From: Bradyrhizobium sp.
GTDB lineage: Bacteria > Pseudomonadota > Alphaproteobacteria > Rhizobiales > Xanthobacteraceae
Direction of reading: 5' to 3'
Length of the DNA stretch: 37,637 bases
Assembly: GCF_027307225.1 (NCBI RefSeq)
Contig: NZ_DAHUXJ010000096.1
Coordinates: forward strand, 1 to 37,637
Shown piece after piece: positions 1-9,072 of this stretch. Below the pieces are notes generated by a model that was given only the letters and a program-made list of their open reading frames with translations, was not told where the DNA came from and made no database searches. Position 1 is the stretch's first letter; each line of letters begins with the position of its first letter. The translations under genes and the position numbers were made by a program.

Positions 1-138
1 TGGATCATTGCCCGTCTTGGAGGTTGGACCGGCTATGCTTCCGAGCGTCCGCCGGGTCCGATCACCATGCGAAGAGGTTGGCAGCGCTTCGAACAAATGG
101 TTCAAGGATGGAGCCTCAGAAATGTGTGCACGCCTTAG
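1..138 (+). CDS. IS4/Tn5-like transposase, C-terminal fragment (cut by window edge)
   Basis: The frame starting at base 1 is open to a TAG at 136-138 and gives 45 residues containing IARLGGWTGYASERPPG, MRRGWQRFEQMVQGW and a short tail. This resembles the extreme C-terminus of IS4-family (Tn5-like) transposases, where a GGW...RPPG segment and a W/RRG...R motif close the protein. The DDE catalytic core would lie upstream of the window, so intactness cannot be judged. The stop codon overlaps the left tip of the palindrome at 134-276. Recognition rests on remembered family features only. Confidence 0.6.
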   Translation, partial: WIIARLGGWTGYASERPPGPITMRRGWQRFEQMVQGWSLRNVCTP

Positions 139-276
139 CCCTTGTGGGGAGGGTGACACGCGTGAGCGAAGCGAGTTGCGTGTCGGGTGGGGGCACACGC
201 AAATGTTTCCGGTCAATACCCCACCCCGACGCTCGTTTCACTCGCGTCGACCCTCCCCGCAAGGGGGAGGGATAAG
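134..276. repeat. Long intergenic palindrome (REP-like), 143 bp
   Basis: The left arm begins CTTAGCCCTTGTGGGGAGG and the right arm is its imperfect reverse complement, ending CAAGGGGGAGGGATAAG. The inner parts (GAGCGAAGCGAG and CTCGTTTCACTCG) also pair. This type of GC-rich foldback is very common between genes in Bradyrhizobium and relatives. It lies just past the argF stop and could end or stabilise the argDF transcript, but no T-run follows it. Confidence 0.7.
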
Positions 277-284
277 ACAGAGAT

Positions 285-1223
285 CTACCCCACTGCCTGA
301 AGGCACCAGGCCAGAATGCCCTTCTGCACATGCAGGCGATTTTCGGCCTCGTCGAACACCACCGATTGCGGGCCATCGATCACCTCATCGGTGACCTCGT
401 CGCCGCGATGGACCGGCAGGCAATGCATGAATATGGCATCGGGCCTGGCCAGCGACATCAGCCGCGCGTTGACCTGGTAGGGCCGCAGCAGGTTGTGGCG
501 ATGCTCGCCGTCCTTGTCGCCCATCGAGAACCAGGTATCGGTGACCACGCAGTCGGCGCCGCGCACGGCCACTTCCGGATCGCTGCCGAGCATGATCGGC
601 GCCTGCGTCGCCTTGATCCAGTCACGCATCGGCTTGCCGGGGGCGAGCTCCGGCGGGGTCGCCACATTGAGCTTGAACTTGAAGCGTTCCGCCGCATGGG
701 CCCAGGACGCCAGCACGTTGTTGTCGTCGCCGCTCCAGGCCACGGTGCGGCCCTGGATTGACCCGCGATGCTCCTCGAACGTCATGACGTCAGCCATCAC
801 CTGGCAGGGATGGGAGCGGCGCGTCAGCCCATTGATGACAGGCACAGTGGCGTGCGCGGCGAGTTCCAGAAGCGCCTCATGGTTGAGAATGCGGATCATG
901 ATGGCATCGACATAGCGCGATAACACGCGCGCGGTATCGGAGATGGTCTCGCCGCGGCCGAGCTGCATTTCCGCGCCCGTCAGCATGATCGGCTCGCCGC
1001 CAAGCTGACGCATGCCGACGTCGAACGACACGCGCGTCCGGGTCGAGGGCTTTTCGAAAATCATCGCCAGCGTCTTGCCGGCGAGCGGCTTGTCGGCCGC
1101 AGGGCCGCCGCTCTTCTGCGCCTTCAGCCTGGCCTTCATGGCAACGCTGGCGGCCAATACCTCGCGCAGCTCCGCAAGCGGCAACAGGTTGAGATCGAGA
1201 AAATGACGGAGCGCCTTGCTCAT
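285..1223 (-). CDS. argF: Ornithine carbamoyltransferase
   Basis: Cytosolic enzyme of arginine synthesis: transfers carbamoyl from carbamoyl phosphate to ornithine, giving citrulline. The 312-residue product has the usual family length. The carbamoyl-phosphate motif STRTR is at 60-64, HPCQ at 138-141 and the ornithine-side HCLP at 267-270, so all key motifs are intact. The ATG overlaps the argD stop by four bases (ATGA), which points to translational coupling in an argD-argF operon. Nothing unusual is seen in the protein. The annotation as the anabolic enzyme follows from the pairing with argD. Confidence 0.96.
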   Translation of the reverse strand: MSKALRHFLDLNLLPLAELREVLAASVAMKARLKAQKSGGPAADKPLAGKTLAMIFEKPSTRTRVSFDVGMRQLGGEPIMLTGAEMQLGRGETISDTARVLSRYVDAIMIRILNHEALLELAAHATVPVINGLTRRSHPCQVMADVMTFEEHRGSIQGRTVAWSGDDNNVLASWAHAAERFKFKLNVATPPELAPGKPMRDWIKATQAPIMLGSDPEVAVRGADCVVTDTWFSMGDKDGEHRHNLLRPYQVNARLMSLARPDAIFMHCLPVHRGDEVTDEVIDGPQSVVFDEAENRLHVQKGILAWCLQAVG

Positions 1224-2425
1224 TGCGCGGCCGCCTTCTGGTTCGCCGACAGCGCGGCACAGGCGCGCTCCAGGCTCTGCACCGACTGATCGATCTCGGC
1301 TTCCGAGACGATCAGGGGCGCGAGAAAGCGCACGACATTGTCGCCGGCACCAACAGTGAGCAGCTTTTGGTCGCGCAGCGCCGCGACAAGATCAGCGGAC
1401 GGCACCACCGCCTTGACTCCGATCAGAAGCCCCTCGCCGCGCACTTCGGACAGGATGGCCGGATAGCGGTCGACCACCGACGCAAGCTTCTGCTTGAGCA
1501 GCAGCGACATCTTCTGCACATGATCGAAGAAGCCGGGCGCAAGCATGACGTCGAGCACGGCGTTCGCGGCGGCAACCGCCAGCGGATTGCCGCCGAAGGT
1601 CGAGCCGTGCGAGCCCGGCCCCATGCCGGCCGCGGCTTGCGCGGTCGCAAGCACCGCGCCGATCGGGAAACCGCCGCCGAGCGCCTTGGCGAGCGACATG
1701 ACATCGGGCGTGACGCCGAGGCGCTTATAGGCAAAGAGATCGCCGGTGCGGCCCATGCCGGTCTGCACCTCGTCAAAGGCGAGCAGCAGCCCGTGCTCGT
1801 CGCACAGCGCGCGCAGCGCTTTCGCAAACGCATGCGGCGTGGCGCGCACGCCACCCTCGCCCTGCACCGGCTCGATCAGGATGCCGGCGGTATGCGGACC
1901 GATCGCCTTCTTCACGGCTTCGAGATCGCCATGCGGCACCTGATCGAAGCCGTCCATCGGCGGCCCATAGCCTTCGAGATATTTGGCAGTACCTGTCGCC
2001 GCGAGCGTCGCCAGTGTGCGGCCATGGAAGGCGCCTTCGAAGGTGACGATGCGGTAGCGCTCGGGATGACCCTTGGAGAAGTGGTAGTGACGCACGAGCT
2101 TGATCACGCCTTCCAGCGCTTCAGCGCCGGAATTGCAGAAGAAGACGAAGTCGGCGAAGCTCTGCTCGCACAGCCGCGCGGCGAGACGCTCGCCATCGGG
2201 ACTCCTGAACAGGTTCGACATGTGCCAGAGTTTTGTGGCCTGCTCCTGCAACGCCTTGACCAAATCGGGATGCGCGTGTCCGAGCGCGTTCACCGCGACG
2301 CCAGACGTGAAATCCAGATAGCGTTCACCGTTGGTGGCAAACAGCCAGCAGCCTTCGCCGTGCGTAAAGCCAAGATCGACCCTGGCAAATACGGGAAGCA
2401 GATGCGACGTCGCGCTCGTGGTCAT
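1220..2425 (-). CDS. argD: Acetylornithine aminotransferase
   Basis: PLP-dependent class III aminotransferase of arginine synthesis, converting N-acetylglutamate semialdehyde to N-acetylornithine; the family often also acts on succinyldiaminopimelate. The product has 401 residues, the normal length. Visible motifs are NSGAEA near 98-103 (phosphate cup), DEVQTG at 218-223 (Asp pairing with the PLP pyridine nitrogen) and the Schiff-base lysine in SLAKALGGG (Lys247). It is the first gene of the argD-argF pair and overlaps argF by four bases. A 10-bp perfect hairpin lies about 95 bp upstream of its ATG. Confidence 0.96.
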   Translation of the reverse strand: MTTSATSHLLPVFARVDLGFTHGEGCWLFATNGERYLDFTSGVAVNALGHAHPDLVKALQEQATKLWHMSNLFRSPDGERLAARLCEQSFADFVFFCNSGAEALEGVIKLVRHYHFSKGHPERYRIVTFEGAFHGRTLATLAATGTAKYLEGYGPPMDGFDQVPHGDLEAVKKAIGPHTAGILIEPVQGEGGVRATPHAFAKALRALCDEHGLLLAFDEVQTGMGRTGDLFAYKRLGVTPDVMSLAKALGGGFPIGAVLATAQAAAGMGPGSHGSTFGGNPLAVAAANAVLDVMLAPGFFDHVQKMSLLLKQKLASVVDRYPAILSEVRGEGLLIGVKAVVPSADLVAALRDQKLLTVGAGDNVVRFLAPLIVSEAEIDQSVQSLERACAALSANQKAAAQ

Positions 2426-2907
2426 GGCAACACTTTAGCGTTAGAGGCGGTCGTTCTTTGCGCGCATTGGCGCGGTCGCAAGTCACGGCCAGAGGTGGAC
2501 GACCAGAGGTCGAAACGGAACGTGCCGCCTTTGCGGGGCGGCACGTGGCAGGCATTCTAGGCGTGTGGCGAACCGTGTCAACGGATTGCCCGCAAATCTC
2601 CGGTCGCCCCAGAGCAACACAAGCGTTAAAAAAGCGCGGCACAAACGTTAAAAATAGCGGAACATGTGGAAGCACGCGCGCCGACTCTTGCGCGGGAGTC
2701 ACGCCATATTGTAGCTTCTGGGGCGTCGGATACGACATCTCGTGCGGCGGTTCTTGCTCCTCTAAGTCGTCAGTGTTTTGCGTAGACGTTCGTGCGTTTT
2801 ATTGCGCCCGACGAAGGCTAAGGGATTCTGCCGGAAGGGATTTTTGAGACATTGGCATCGCAGCGCTGCCCAGAAACAGGCCGGCGCGACGCGAAGGAAA
2901 GAGTGCG
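2426..2907. other. 482-bp divergent gap between argD and gcrA
   Basis: No convincing gene. It holds the promoters of argD (minus) and gcrA (plus), a perfect hairpin at 2520-2546, a CGTTAAAAA direct repeat near 2624-2657, and three GANTC sites at 2683, 2696 and 2824. Short open frames here have no recognisable product. Confidence 0.6.
2520..2546. promoter_or_regulatory. Perfect 10-bp hairpin upstream of argD
   Basis: Arms ACGTGCCGCC and GGCGGCACGT are exact reverse complements around a 7-nt loop. The hairpin sits 95 bp before the argD ATG and would be in a long 5' leader if transcription starts further upstream. No T-run follows on either strand, so a plain intrinsic terminator is unlikely. 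Function unknown. Confidence 0.5.
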
Positions 2908-3417
2908 ATGACGGTATTGACCTGGTCTGACGTTCGCGTGGAGCAATTGAAAAAGCTCTGGGAAGCAGGCCTTTCGGCGAGCCAGATCGCCGCCGAACTC
3001 GGCAACGTGACGCGCAATGCGGTGATCGGCAAAGTGCACCGGCTGGGCCTTTCGGGCCGCGCCAAGAGTCCGTCTTCCGCAGCGCCCCGTCCGCGCAAGG
3101 CCCGTCCCGCCCAGCACATGATGCGGGTATCGCGCCCGGCGACGCGCGGCAACACGGCACTCGCCCATGCCTTCGAGGTCGAGCTGGAGCCCGATCCGAT
3201 TGCCTACGACAACGTGGTGCCGATGAGCCAGCGGCTGTCGCTTCTGGAATTAAACGAGGCCACCTGCCATTGGCCGGTCGGCGATCCCGCGAGCGCGGAA
3301 TTCTTCTTCTGCGGCGGCAAGGCGCTGACGGGCCTGCCCTACTGCGCGCATCACTCGCGCATTGCCTATCAGCCGACCGGCGACCGCCGTCGTCAGCAGC
3401 CGAAGACGACAAGGTAA
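2908..3417 (+). CDS. gcrA: GcrA cell cycle regulator
   Basis: Alphaproteobacterial transcription factor that works with sigma-70 RNA polymerase at promoters carrying CcrM-methylated GANTC sites. The N-terminal helix-turn-helix (about 5-48, TWSDVRVEQLKKLWEAGLSA then NAVIGKVHRLGLSGR) is the family hallmark. A basic Pro/Ala-rich linker (50-80) leads to the conserved C-terminal module with ATCHWPVGDP (118-127), FFFCGG (132-137) and YCAHHSRIAYQP (145-156), whose Cys and His residues could bind metal. It is 169 residues long, as usual. The ATG follows a purine-rich AAGGAAAGAG. It stands alone on the plus strand with three GANTC sites upstream, consistent with cell-cycle control. Confidence 0.95.
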   Translation: MTVLTWSDVRVEQLKKLWEAGLSASQIAAELGNVTRNAVIGKVHRLGLSGRAKSPSSAAPRPRKARPAQHMMRVSRPATRGNTALAHAFEVELEPDPIAYDNVVPMSQRLSLLELNEATCHWPVGDPASAEFFFCGGKALTGLPYCAHHSRIAYQPTGDRRRQQPKTTR

Positions 3418-3424
3418 CTATCGT

Positions 3425-3533
3425 GTCCCGGACGCGGTGCAGCGTTCTCCCGCGATGCCAACGGGTCGCGCGAATGCGCGCCCGATGACAGGCTCCGCAT
3501 CGTCCGGCACGCTGCTCCGCAGAGCCGGAACCA
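3425..3533. repeat. Intergenic palindrome (CCCGGACGCGGTGCAGCGT type)
   Basis: The left arm CCCGGACGCGGTGCAGCGTT faces an imperfect complementary right arm, CACGCTGCTCCGCAGAGCCGG. This is another repeat family widespread in Bradyrhizobium. It lies between the convergent gcrA and phoB genes, so it may serve as a two-way transcript end. The remaining gap up to 3631 shows nothing else. Confidence 0.6.
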
Positions 3534-3631
3534 ACTTCTTCATCATTTCATTCGTTGGATTTGATGGAACCCGGATCAGCAGCGCACCGCTTACGCGGCT
3601 CGCGCAGCGTCCGGGGAACGCGAGCTGATCG

Positions 3632-4333
3632 CTACTCCACCTTCGCAAAGCGATCGTCGAGCGCATAGCCGGCGCCGCGCACGGTGCGGATCGGATCCTG
3701 CTCGCGGCCGGGATTGAGCAATTTGCGCAAGCGACCGATATGCACGTCGACCGTACGCTCGTCGATATAGATGTCGCGGCCCCAGACGCTGTCGAGCAAC
3801 TGCTCGCGCGAGAACACACGGCCCGGATGCTCCAGGAAGAATTCGAGCAGGCGATACTCGGTCGGCCCGAGATCGACCGGGCGGCCGGAACGGGCGACGC
3901 GGCGCTTCTCGCGGTCGAGCTCGATATCGCCATAGGTGAGCACAGTGGCCAGTCGCTCGGGGCTCGCGCGGCGCAGCAGGCCGCGGACCCGCGCCAGCAA
4001 TTCCGGAACGGAGAACGGCTTGACGATGTAATCGTCCGCACCGGTCGCAAGCCCCCTGACCCGCTCGCTCTCCTCGCCGCGCGCGGTCAGCATGATGATC
4101 GGAAGCTGCCTGGTCTCGGGCCGGGCGCGCAGGCGGCGGCACAATTCGATGCCGGATAGCCCCGGCAGCATCCAGTCCAGCACGATCAGATCGGGAACAC
4201 GCTCCTTCAGGCGCGTATCGGCGTCGTCGCCGCGCCCGACCGTCTCGACATCATACCCCTCGGCGTCGAGGTTGTAGCGCAACAGCGTCGTCAGCGCTTC
4301 CTCGTCTTCAACCACCAGAATGCGTGCGCTCAT
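3632..4333 (-). CDS. phoB: Phosphate regulon response regulator PhoB
   Basis: OmpR-family response regulator that activates Pho boxes when phosphorylated by PhoR. Receiver domain about 1-120: acidic pocket Glu9/Asp10/Glu11, phospho-acceptor Asp53 in VLDWMLPG, Thr83 and Lys105 in VKPF. Winged-helix DNA-binding domain about 128-230, with GPTEYRLLEF, REQLLDSVWGRD, VDVHIGRLRKLL and RTVRGAGYAL. The length of 233 residues is typical. It is the last gene of phoR-pstSCAB-phoU-phoB, and an AGAAGG Shine-Dalgarno sequence precedes the ATG. Its likely target, a Pho box, lies at 9015-9047. Confidence 0.97.
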   Translation of the reverse strand: MSARILVVEDEEALTTLLRYNLDAEGYDVETVGRGDDADTRLKERVPDLIVLDWMLPGLSGIELCRRLRARPETRQLPIIMLTARGEESERVRGLATGADDYIVKPFSVPELLARVRGLLRRASPERLATVLTYGDIELDREKRRVARSGRPVDLGPTEYRLLEFFLEHPGRVFSREQLLDSVWGRDIYIDERTVDVHIGRLRKLLNPGREQDPIRTVRGAGYALDDRFAKVE

Positions 4334-4390
4334 GTGCGTAGCCTTCTTTCGTCCTTAGTTCGTGTGCTGCGCTTGCCCCGGAAACGCCGA

Positions 4391-5107
4391 TCAGCTACCG
4401 GGCACGGTTGTCGCAAAGGTCGTCATGTCGCCTTTCGGCCGCTTGTCGAGAATCTGCTGGCCTTCGATCATGTAGAACACGGTCTCGGCGATGTTGGTCG
4501 CGTGGTCGCCGATCCGCTCGATGTTCTTGGCGCAGAACATCAGGTGAATGCAAAAGCTGATGTTGCGCGGATCTTCCATCATGTAGGTGAGAAGTTCGCG
4601 GAACAGCGAGGTGCAGATGGCGTCGACTTCCTCGTCGCCCTTCCACACGTTCATCGCCGCCGGCAGGTCATGCGCCGCATAGGCGTCGAGCACGGACTTG
4701 ACCTGCGACTGCACGAGATCGGTCATGTGCTCGAGCCCGCGGATCAACTTCAGCGGCTGAAAATCGCTCTCCAGCGCCGAGACCCGTTTGCCCATGTTCT
4801 TGGCGAGGTCGCCGATCCGTTCGAGGTCGGTCGCCACGCGCATGGCGCCGATGATCTCGCGCAGGTCGATCGCCATCGGCTGGCGGCGCGCAATGGTCAG
4901 CACCGCGCGCTCCTCGATCGCCCGCTGCAGGCTGTCGATTTCGGCATCGGTCTCGACCACGCGCCGTCCGAGCGCGACGTCGCGGCGGATCAGCGCGGCG
5001 ACCGCATCGACAATCATGCGCTCGGCAAGACCGCCCATTTCGGCGACCAGCCGCGTCAATTCCTGAAGATCGCTGTCGAACGCCTTGGCGGTATGTTCTG
5101 CGGCCAT
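4391..5107 (-). CDS. phoU: Phosphate transport system regulator PhoU
   Basis: Negative regulator linking the PstSCAB transporter to PhoR, keeping PhoR in phosphatase mode when phosphate is plentiful. The 238-residue all-helical protein has two PhoU repeats, each with the metal-binding E/D-rich signature: RVATDLERIGDLAKNM in the first and CAKNIERIGDHATNIAE in the second. It starts 11 bp after the pstB stop in the same operon, with GGAGATAGAG-like purines before the ATG. Its length and order in the operon are standard. Confidence 0.97.
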   Translation of the reverse strand: MAAEHTAKAFDSDLQELTRLVAEMGGLAERMIVDAVAALIRRDVALGRRVVETDAEIDSLQRAIEERAVLTIARRQPMAIDLREIIGAMRVATDLERIGDLAKNMGKRVSALESDFQPLKLIRGLEHMTDLVQSQVKSVLDAYAAHDLPAAMNVWKGDEEVDAICTSLFRELLTYMMEDPRNISFCIHLMFCAKNIERIGDHATNIAETVFYMIEGQQILDKRPKGDMTTFATTVPGS

Positions 5108-5118
5108 CTCTATCTCCT

Positions 5119-5958
5119 CTAGCCGAAACGGCCGGTGATGTAGTCCTGGGTCCGCCGGTCGTTCGGCGCGGTGAATATCTTGTTGGTGTCGTCGAATTCG
5201 ATCAGCTCACCCAGATACATGAAGGCCGTCTTGTCGGAGACGCGCGCGGCCTGCTGCATGTTATGGGTGACGATCGCGATCGTGTAGTTCTCGGCCAGTT
5301 CCTGGATCAGTTCCTCGATTTTGGCGGTCGAGATCGGATCGAGCGCCGAACACGGCTCGTCGAACAGGATCACCTCGGGTCGCACCGCGACGGTCCGTGC
5401 TATGCAGAGCCGCTGCTGCTGGCCGCCCGACAGGCTCAAGCCCGATGCATTGAGCTTGTCCTTGACCTCGTTCCAGAGCGCGCCGCTGCGCAGCGCCTTT
5501 TCGACGCGGCCGTCCATCTCCGAACGGGAAATCTTCTCGTACAGGCGAATGCCGAAGGCGATGTTCTCGTAGATCGTCATCGGGAACGGCGTCGGCTTCT
5601 GGAACACCATGCCGACGCGGGCCCGCAGCAGGTTGAGATCGAGCTTGGGGTCGAGAATGTTGGTCTGGTCGAGCATCAATTGGCCGGTGGCGCGCTGCCC
5701 CGGATAGAGGTCGTACATCCGGTTGAAGGTCCGCAGCAACGTCGACTTGCCGCAGCCCGACGGACCGATGAAGGCGGTGACGCGGTTGGTGCCGAGCGTG
5801 AGATTGATGTTCTTCAGCGCGTGATGGTCGTTGTAATAGAAATTCAAGCCATGCGCGGTCACCTTGGCCGGCGGTTCCATATAGCTGGCCGCATGAGTGG
5901 CCATCGGCAGCGGCGACCGCGACGGCGGAACACTGGCGGCTGCGGTTACATCGTTCAT
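5119..5958 (-). CDS. pstB: Phosphate ABC transporter ATP-binding protein PstB
   Basis: ATPase of the high-affinity phosphate importer PstSCAB on the inner face of the membrane. Walker [10 protein letters not shown] is at 65-73, the Q-loop is near VFQKPTPFP (118-126), the ABC signature LSGGQ at 176-180 and Walker B ILFDEP at 197-202; the H-loop is in IVTHN. About 30 extra N-terminal residues precede the core compared with the enterobacterial protein, common in rhizobia. Its ATG overlaps the pstA stop by four bases (ATGA). Confidence 0.97.
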   Translation of the reverse strand: MNDVTAAASVPPSRSPLPMATHAASYMEPPAKVTAHGLNFYYNDHHALKNINLTLGTNRVTAFIGPSGCGKSTLLRTFNRMYDLYPGQRATGQLMLDQTNILDPKLDLNLLRARVGMVFQKPTPFPMTIYENIAFGIRLYEKISRSEMDGRVEKALRSGALWNEVKDKLNASGLSLSGGQQQRLCIARTVAVRPEVILFDEPCSALDPISTAKIEELIQELAENYTIAIVTHNMQQAARVSDKTAFMYLGELIEFDDTNKIFTAPNDRRTQDYITGRFG

Positions 5959-6800
5959 TTTGCGGTCCTCTCGGCGCCGAGAATGCGAGCGCCAATGTTG
6001 AGAGCGAGTACGGCGAAGGTGATGATGAGAGCGCCGGTCCAGGCAAGCTGTTTCCAGTAGACGTACGGGCTCTGCACGAAATTGTTGATGGTCACCGGCA
6101 GGTTCGCCATGGTCTTGGTCAGATTCAGACTGAAGAACTGGTCGGACAATGCCGTAAACAGCAGCGGCGCGGTCTCGCCGGCGACACGGGCGGTCGCGAG
6201 CAGCATGCCGGTAATCAGGCCCGAACGCGCCGCCCGATAGGCGATGCGCCTGATTACGAGCGAGCGCGGCAATCCGAGCGCGGACGCGGCCTCACGTAGC
6301 GGATTGGGCACCAGCGACAGCATGTCTTCGGTCGTGCGCAGCACAACCGGAATCACGATCACGGCAAGCGCCAGCGAACCCGCCAGCGCCGAGAAGCTGC
6401 GCATCGGCACCACGACGATGCCGTAGACGAACAAGCCGATGATGATCGAGGGCGCGCTCAGAAGGATGTCGTTGATAAAGCGGATCACCGACGTCAGGCG
6501 GTCGTTCCTGCCGTATTCGGCGAGATAGGTTCCGGCGAACAGGCCGAGTGGCGCGCCAACGCCGACCCCGATCGCGGTCATGATGATCGAGCCCGTGATC
6601 GCGTTCAAAAGTCCGCCTTCGTTCGCACCCGGCGGCGGCGTGTTCTGGGTGAAGACCTCGAGGTTGAGCCCTTTCACACCATTGAACAGCAGCGTGAGCA
6701 GGATCAGCGCCAGCCAGGTAACGCCGAATCCGGCTGCGCCGACACACAGCCAGCGAACGATGATGTCCTTGCGGCGGCGCCTTGCATAAGTCGGGTTCAT
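5955..6800 (-). CDS. pstA: Phosphate ABC transporter permease PstA
   Basis: One of the two membrane subunits of PstSCAB. The 281 residues contain about six membrane spans, with a basic N-terminus (YARRRRKD) before the first helix (about 17-38). The permease coupling motif for PstB is in the region [18 protein letters not shown]. The start codon is separated from the pstC stop by a single base, and the end overlaps pstB by four, so translation is tightly coupled. Length and order are standard. Confidence 0.96.
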   Translation of the reverse strand: MNPTYARRRRKDIIVRWLCVGAAGFGVTWLALILLTLLFNGVKGLNLEVFTQNTPPPGANEGGLLNAITGSIIMTAIGVGVGAPLGLFAGTYLAEYGRNDRLTSVIRFINDILLSAPSIIIGLFVYGIVVVPMRSFSALAGSLALAVIVIPVVLRTTEDMLSLVPNPLREAASALGLPRSLVIRRIAYRAARSGLITGMLLATARVAGETAPLLFTALSDQFFSLNLTKTMANLPVTINNFVQSPYVYWKQLAWTGALIITFAVLALNIGARILGAERTAK

Positions 6801-6801
6801 G

Positions 6802-7791
6802 CTATTTGCCCGCCTTCTTTTCCAGCCGCATCAGCATCAGCCGCGCCGCCGCGAGCACGAAGAAGGTCAGCACGAACAGCAGCAGGCCGAGCAGCATCAA
6901 TGCGGATTGATGCAAGCCGTCGCTTTCGGCAAACTCGGATGCGATCGCCGCCGAGATCGTCGTGCCCGGAGCAAAAATCGACGACGAGATCCGGAACGAG
7001 TTTCCGATGATGAAGGTCACAGCCATGGTCTCGCCGAGCGCGCGCCCAAGCGCCAGCATGATGCCGCCGATGACGCCGACACGGGTATAGGGGATCACCA
7101 CGTTGCGAACCACTTCCCACGTCGTGCAGCCGACGCCGTAGGCGGCCTCCTTCAGCACCGGCGGCACCGTCTTGAAAACGTCGACGGATATCGCGGTAAT
7201 GAAGGGAAGCACCATGATCGAGAGAATGAGGGATGCGTTGAATACGCTGAGATAAGATGGCGGCCCGGCGAAGATCGAGCCAAGCACCGGGACGCCATCG
7301 AACAGGCTGATCATGAACGGCTGGAACGTGTAGGCCAGAAACGGCCCGAGCACGAAAAATCCCCACATGCCGTAGATGATGGAGGGGATGCCGGCGAGCA
7401 GTTCGATGGCAATGCCGATCGGCCGCCGCAGCCATTGCGGGCAAAGCTCGGTCAGGAAGATCGCGATGCCGAGGCCGACGGGAATTGCGACCAGCATCGC
7501 GATGAAAGAGGTGACGAGGGTGCCGTACATCGGGCCCAACGCGCCGAGCACCGGCGGATCGGCCGACGGCGCCCAGCGCTGCGTCCACAGGAACGCAAAG
7601 CCGTATTGCTTCATCGCCGGCCACGCGCCGATGATCAGCGAAAGAATGATGCCGCCAAGGATGAGCAGGACCGAGATCGCGCAAGCTCGCGTGATCCAGT
7701 AGAAGGCGATGTCACCGGCCTTGAACGCGCTCAAGGCCTTGGCACGATCGTAAGGCCCCGCGACTTCCACAGCATCGCCCTGAACGGCCAT
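6802..7791 (-). CDS. pstC: Phosphate ABC transporter permease PstC
   Basis: Partner permease of PstA in the phosphate importer. About six membrane segments, the first in [19 protein letters not shown]. Conserved PstC features include the [13 protein letters not shown] stretch and the coupling region [20 protein letters not shown] start it at the ATG at 7791, which has GGAAG eight bases upstream; a TTG five codons earlier (7806) is also possible. It follows pstS after a 147-bp gap with a stable hairpin at 7886-7914, suggesting lower expression than pstS. Confidence 0.95.
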   Translation of the reverse strand: MAVQGDAVEVAGPYDRAKALSAFKAGDIAFYWITRACAISVLLILGGIILSLIIGAWPAMKQYGFAFLWTQRWAPSADPPVLGALGPMYGTLVTSFIAMLVAIPVGLGIAIFLTELCPQWLRRPIGIAIELLAGIPSIIYGMWGFFVLGPFLAYTFQPFMISLFDGVPVLGSIFAGPPSYLSVFNASLILSIMVLPFITAISVDVFKTVPPVLKEAAYGVGCTTWEVVRNVVIPYTRVGVIGGIMLALGRALGETMAVTFIIGNSFRISSSIFAPGTTISAAIASEFAESDGLHQSALMLLGLLLFVLTFFVLAAARLMLMRLEKKAGK

Positions 7792-7885
7792 CTCTGCCAC
7801 TTCCAATGCCTACTTTCTTTCCGGTTCAAGGTTTCGCTTGTCGCCGGCCTCGGAGGCCATCTTGCCGATGGCGGTCTTTATCTCC

Positions 7886-7914
7886 TCCGCCCGGATGCAC
7901 TGCACCCGGGCGGA
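7886..7914 (-). promoter_or_regulatory. Hairpin between pstS and pstC
   Basis: Perfect 9-bp arms TCCGCCCGG and CCGGGCGGA around an 11-nt loop, located just after the pstS stop and about 95 bp before pstC. No T-run follows on the minus strand. In other periplasmic-binding-protein operons such hairpins protect the binding-protein mRNA and reduce read-through to the permeases, which would fit the need for more PstS than PstC. Confidence 0.6.
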
Positions 7915-7938
7915 AAGCGAACTTACGCAAAGCGCGCA

Positions 7939-8949
7939 TCAACTCTTGATGTCAGCCGACCAGGTCTTCTCGATCAGCTTGACAACCGAGTCCGGCATCG
8001 GAATGTAGTCGAGTTCCTCGGCCATCTTGTCGCCCTTGGCAAACGCCCATTTGAAGAACTTGATGGCTTCCGCGGAGGCTGTCTTGTCGACCGGCTCCCT
8101 CTGCATGAGGATAAAGGTCGAAGCCGTGATCGGCCACGACTGTTCACCCGGCTGGTCGGTGAGGATCACGTAGTAACCGGGAGCCTTCGCCCAATCGGCG
8201 TTGGAAGCCGCTGCCTGGAACGCGGGCACCGTCGGCTCGACTGTCTTGCCGGCCTTGTTGACCATCGCCGTGAAGGTCAGCTTGTTCTGCTTGGCGTAGG
8301 CATATTCGACATAGCCAATCGAATTCCTGGTCTGGCTGACGTTGCCGGAGACGCCTTCGTTGCCCTTGGCGCCGACGCCGGTCGGCCATTCCACGGCGGT
8401 GCCGGAGCCGACCTTGCTCTTCCACTCCGCGCTGACCTTGGAAAGGTAGTCGGTGAAGTTGAAGGTCGTGCCGGAGCCATCGGAGCGGCGAACCACGGTG
8501 ATCGCCTCGCTCGGCAGATTCACCTTGGGATTAAGCTTCTTGATCGCCGGATCATCCCACTTGGTGATCTTGCCGAGATAGATGTTGGCGAGCGTCTCGC
8601 CGTCGAACACCACCTCACCCGGCTTGACGCCTTCCACGTTGAGGACGGGGACGATTGCGCCCATCACCATCGGCCATTGCACCAGGCCGCTCTTGTCGAG
8701 CCGCTCGACCTTGAGCGGCATATCGGTGGCGCCGAAGGTAACGGTCTTGGCCTCAATCTGCTTGATGCCACCGCCGGAACCGATCGACTGATAGTTCAGG
8801 CCGTTGCCGGTCTCTTTCTTGTAGGCGTCAGCCCATTTCGAATAAATCGGAAACGGGAACGTCGCACCCGCTCCAGTGATGTCGGCGGCAAAGGCCGACG
8901 TCGATGCGGCGACCAGGCCGGCAGCGACGATCGTCTTCATGAAATTCAT
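7939..8949 (-). CDS. pstS: Phosphate-binding periplasmic protein PstS
   Basis: Periplasmic receptor delivering phosphate to PstCA. The 336-residue precursor has a signal peptide of about 21 residues ending SAFA before [15 protein letters not shown]. Phosphate-binding elements are visible: GAGATFP at the mature N-terminus, the SIGSGGG loop, GATDMPL, and [15 protein letters not shown]. It is the first gene of the pst operon and is preceded by two tandem leader hairpins and a three-repeat Pho box, so it is expected to be strongly induced by phosphate starvation. Confidence 0.97.
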   Translation of the reverse strand: MNFMKTIVAAGLVAASTSAFAADITGAGATFPFPIYSKWADAYKKETGNGLNYQSIGSGGGIKQIEAKTVTFGATDMPLKVERLDKSGLVQWPMVMGAIVPVLNVEGVKPGEVVFDGETLANIYLGKITKWDDPAIKKLNPKVNLPSEAITVVRRSDGSGTTFNFTDYLSKVSAEWKSKVGSGTAVEWPTGVGAKGNEGVSGNVSQTRNSIGYVEYAYAKQNKLTFTAMVNKAGKTVEPTVPAFQAAASNADWAKAPGYYVILTDQPGEQSWPITASTFILMQREPVDKTASAEAIKFFKWAFAKGDKMAEELDYIPMPDSVVKLIEKTWSADIKS

Positions 8950-8965
8950 TGCTGGTCTCCATCTC

Positions 8966-9004
8966 GTGAGCGAATGCGCTCACGTTGGGCTCGTTTAGGA
9001 GCCC
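8966..9004 (-). promoter_or_regulatory. Two tandem hairpins in the pstS leader
   Basis: Hairpin 1 (8966-8983): GTGAGCG and CGCTCAC around AATG. Hairpin 2 (8987-9004): GGGCTC and GAGCCC around a 6-nt loop. Both stems are perfect, three bases apart, between the Pho box and the pstS ATG. They could stabilise the pstS mRNA 5' end or be a binding platform for a regulator. The role is inferred. Confidence 0.5.
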
Positions 9005-9014
9005 TCAATGCTGC

Positions 9015-9047
9015 TTTTACGAAGGTTTGATGACGGTTGGATGACAG
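9015..9047 (-). promoter_or_regulatory. Pho box upstream of pstS
   Basis: On the minus strand three 11-bp direct repeats run in tandem: CTGTCATCCAA, CCGTCATCAAA and CCTTCGTAAAA. The first two match the PhoB consensus (CTGTCAT plus 4 A/T-rich bases) very well; the third is degenerate. The site sits 66 bp before the pstS ATG and 26 bp past the phoR stop, so pstS has its own PhoB-driven promoter and does not depend on phoR read-through. Confidence 0.9.
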
Positions 9048-9072
9048 GCCAAACTATTGAAATCGCTCGGCC

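Noticed and set aside
8..394. Plus-strand open frame of 128 residues at the left edge
   Set aside because: It reads through the palindrome and into antisense of argF; the frame starting at base 1 fits a transposase C-terminus instead.
6799..9030. 743-residue open frame on the plus strand opposite pstC and pstS
   Set aside because: It is antisense to two certain genes, its composition is Arg/His/Asp-rich as expected from reversed GC-rich codons, and it shows no domain.
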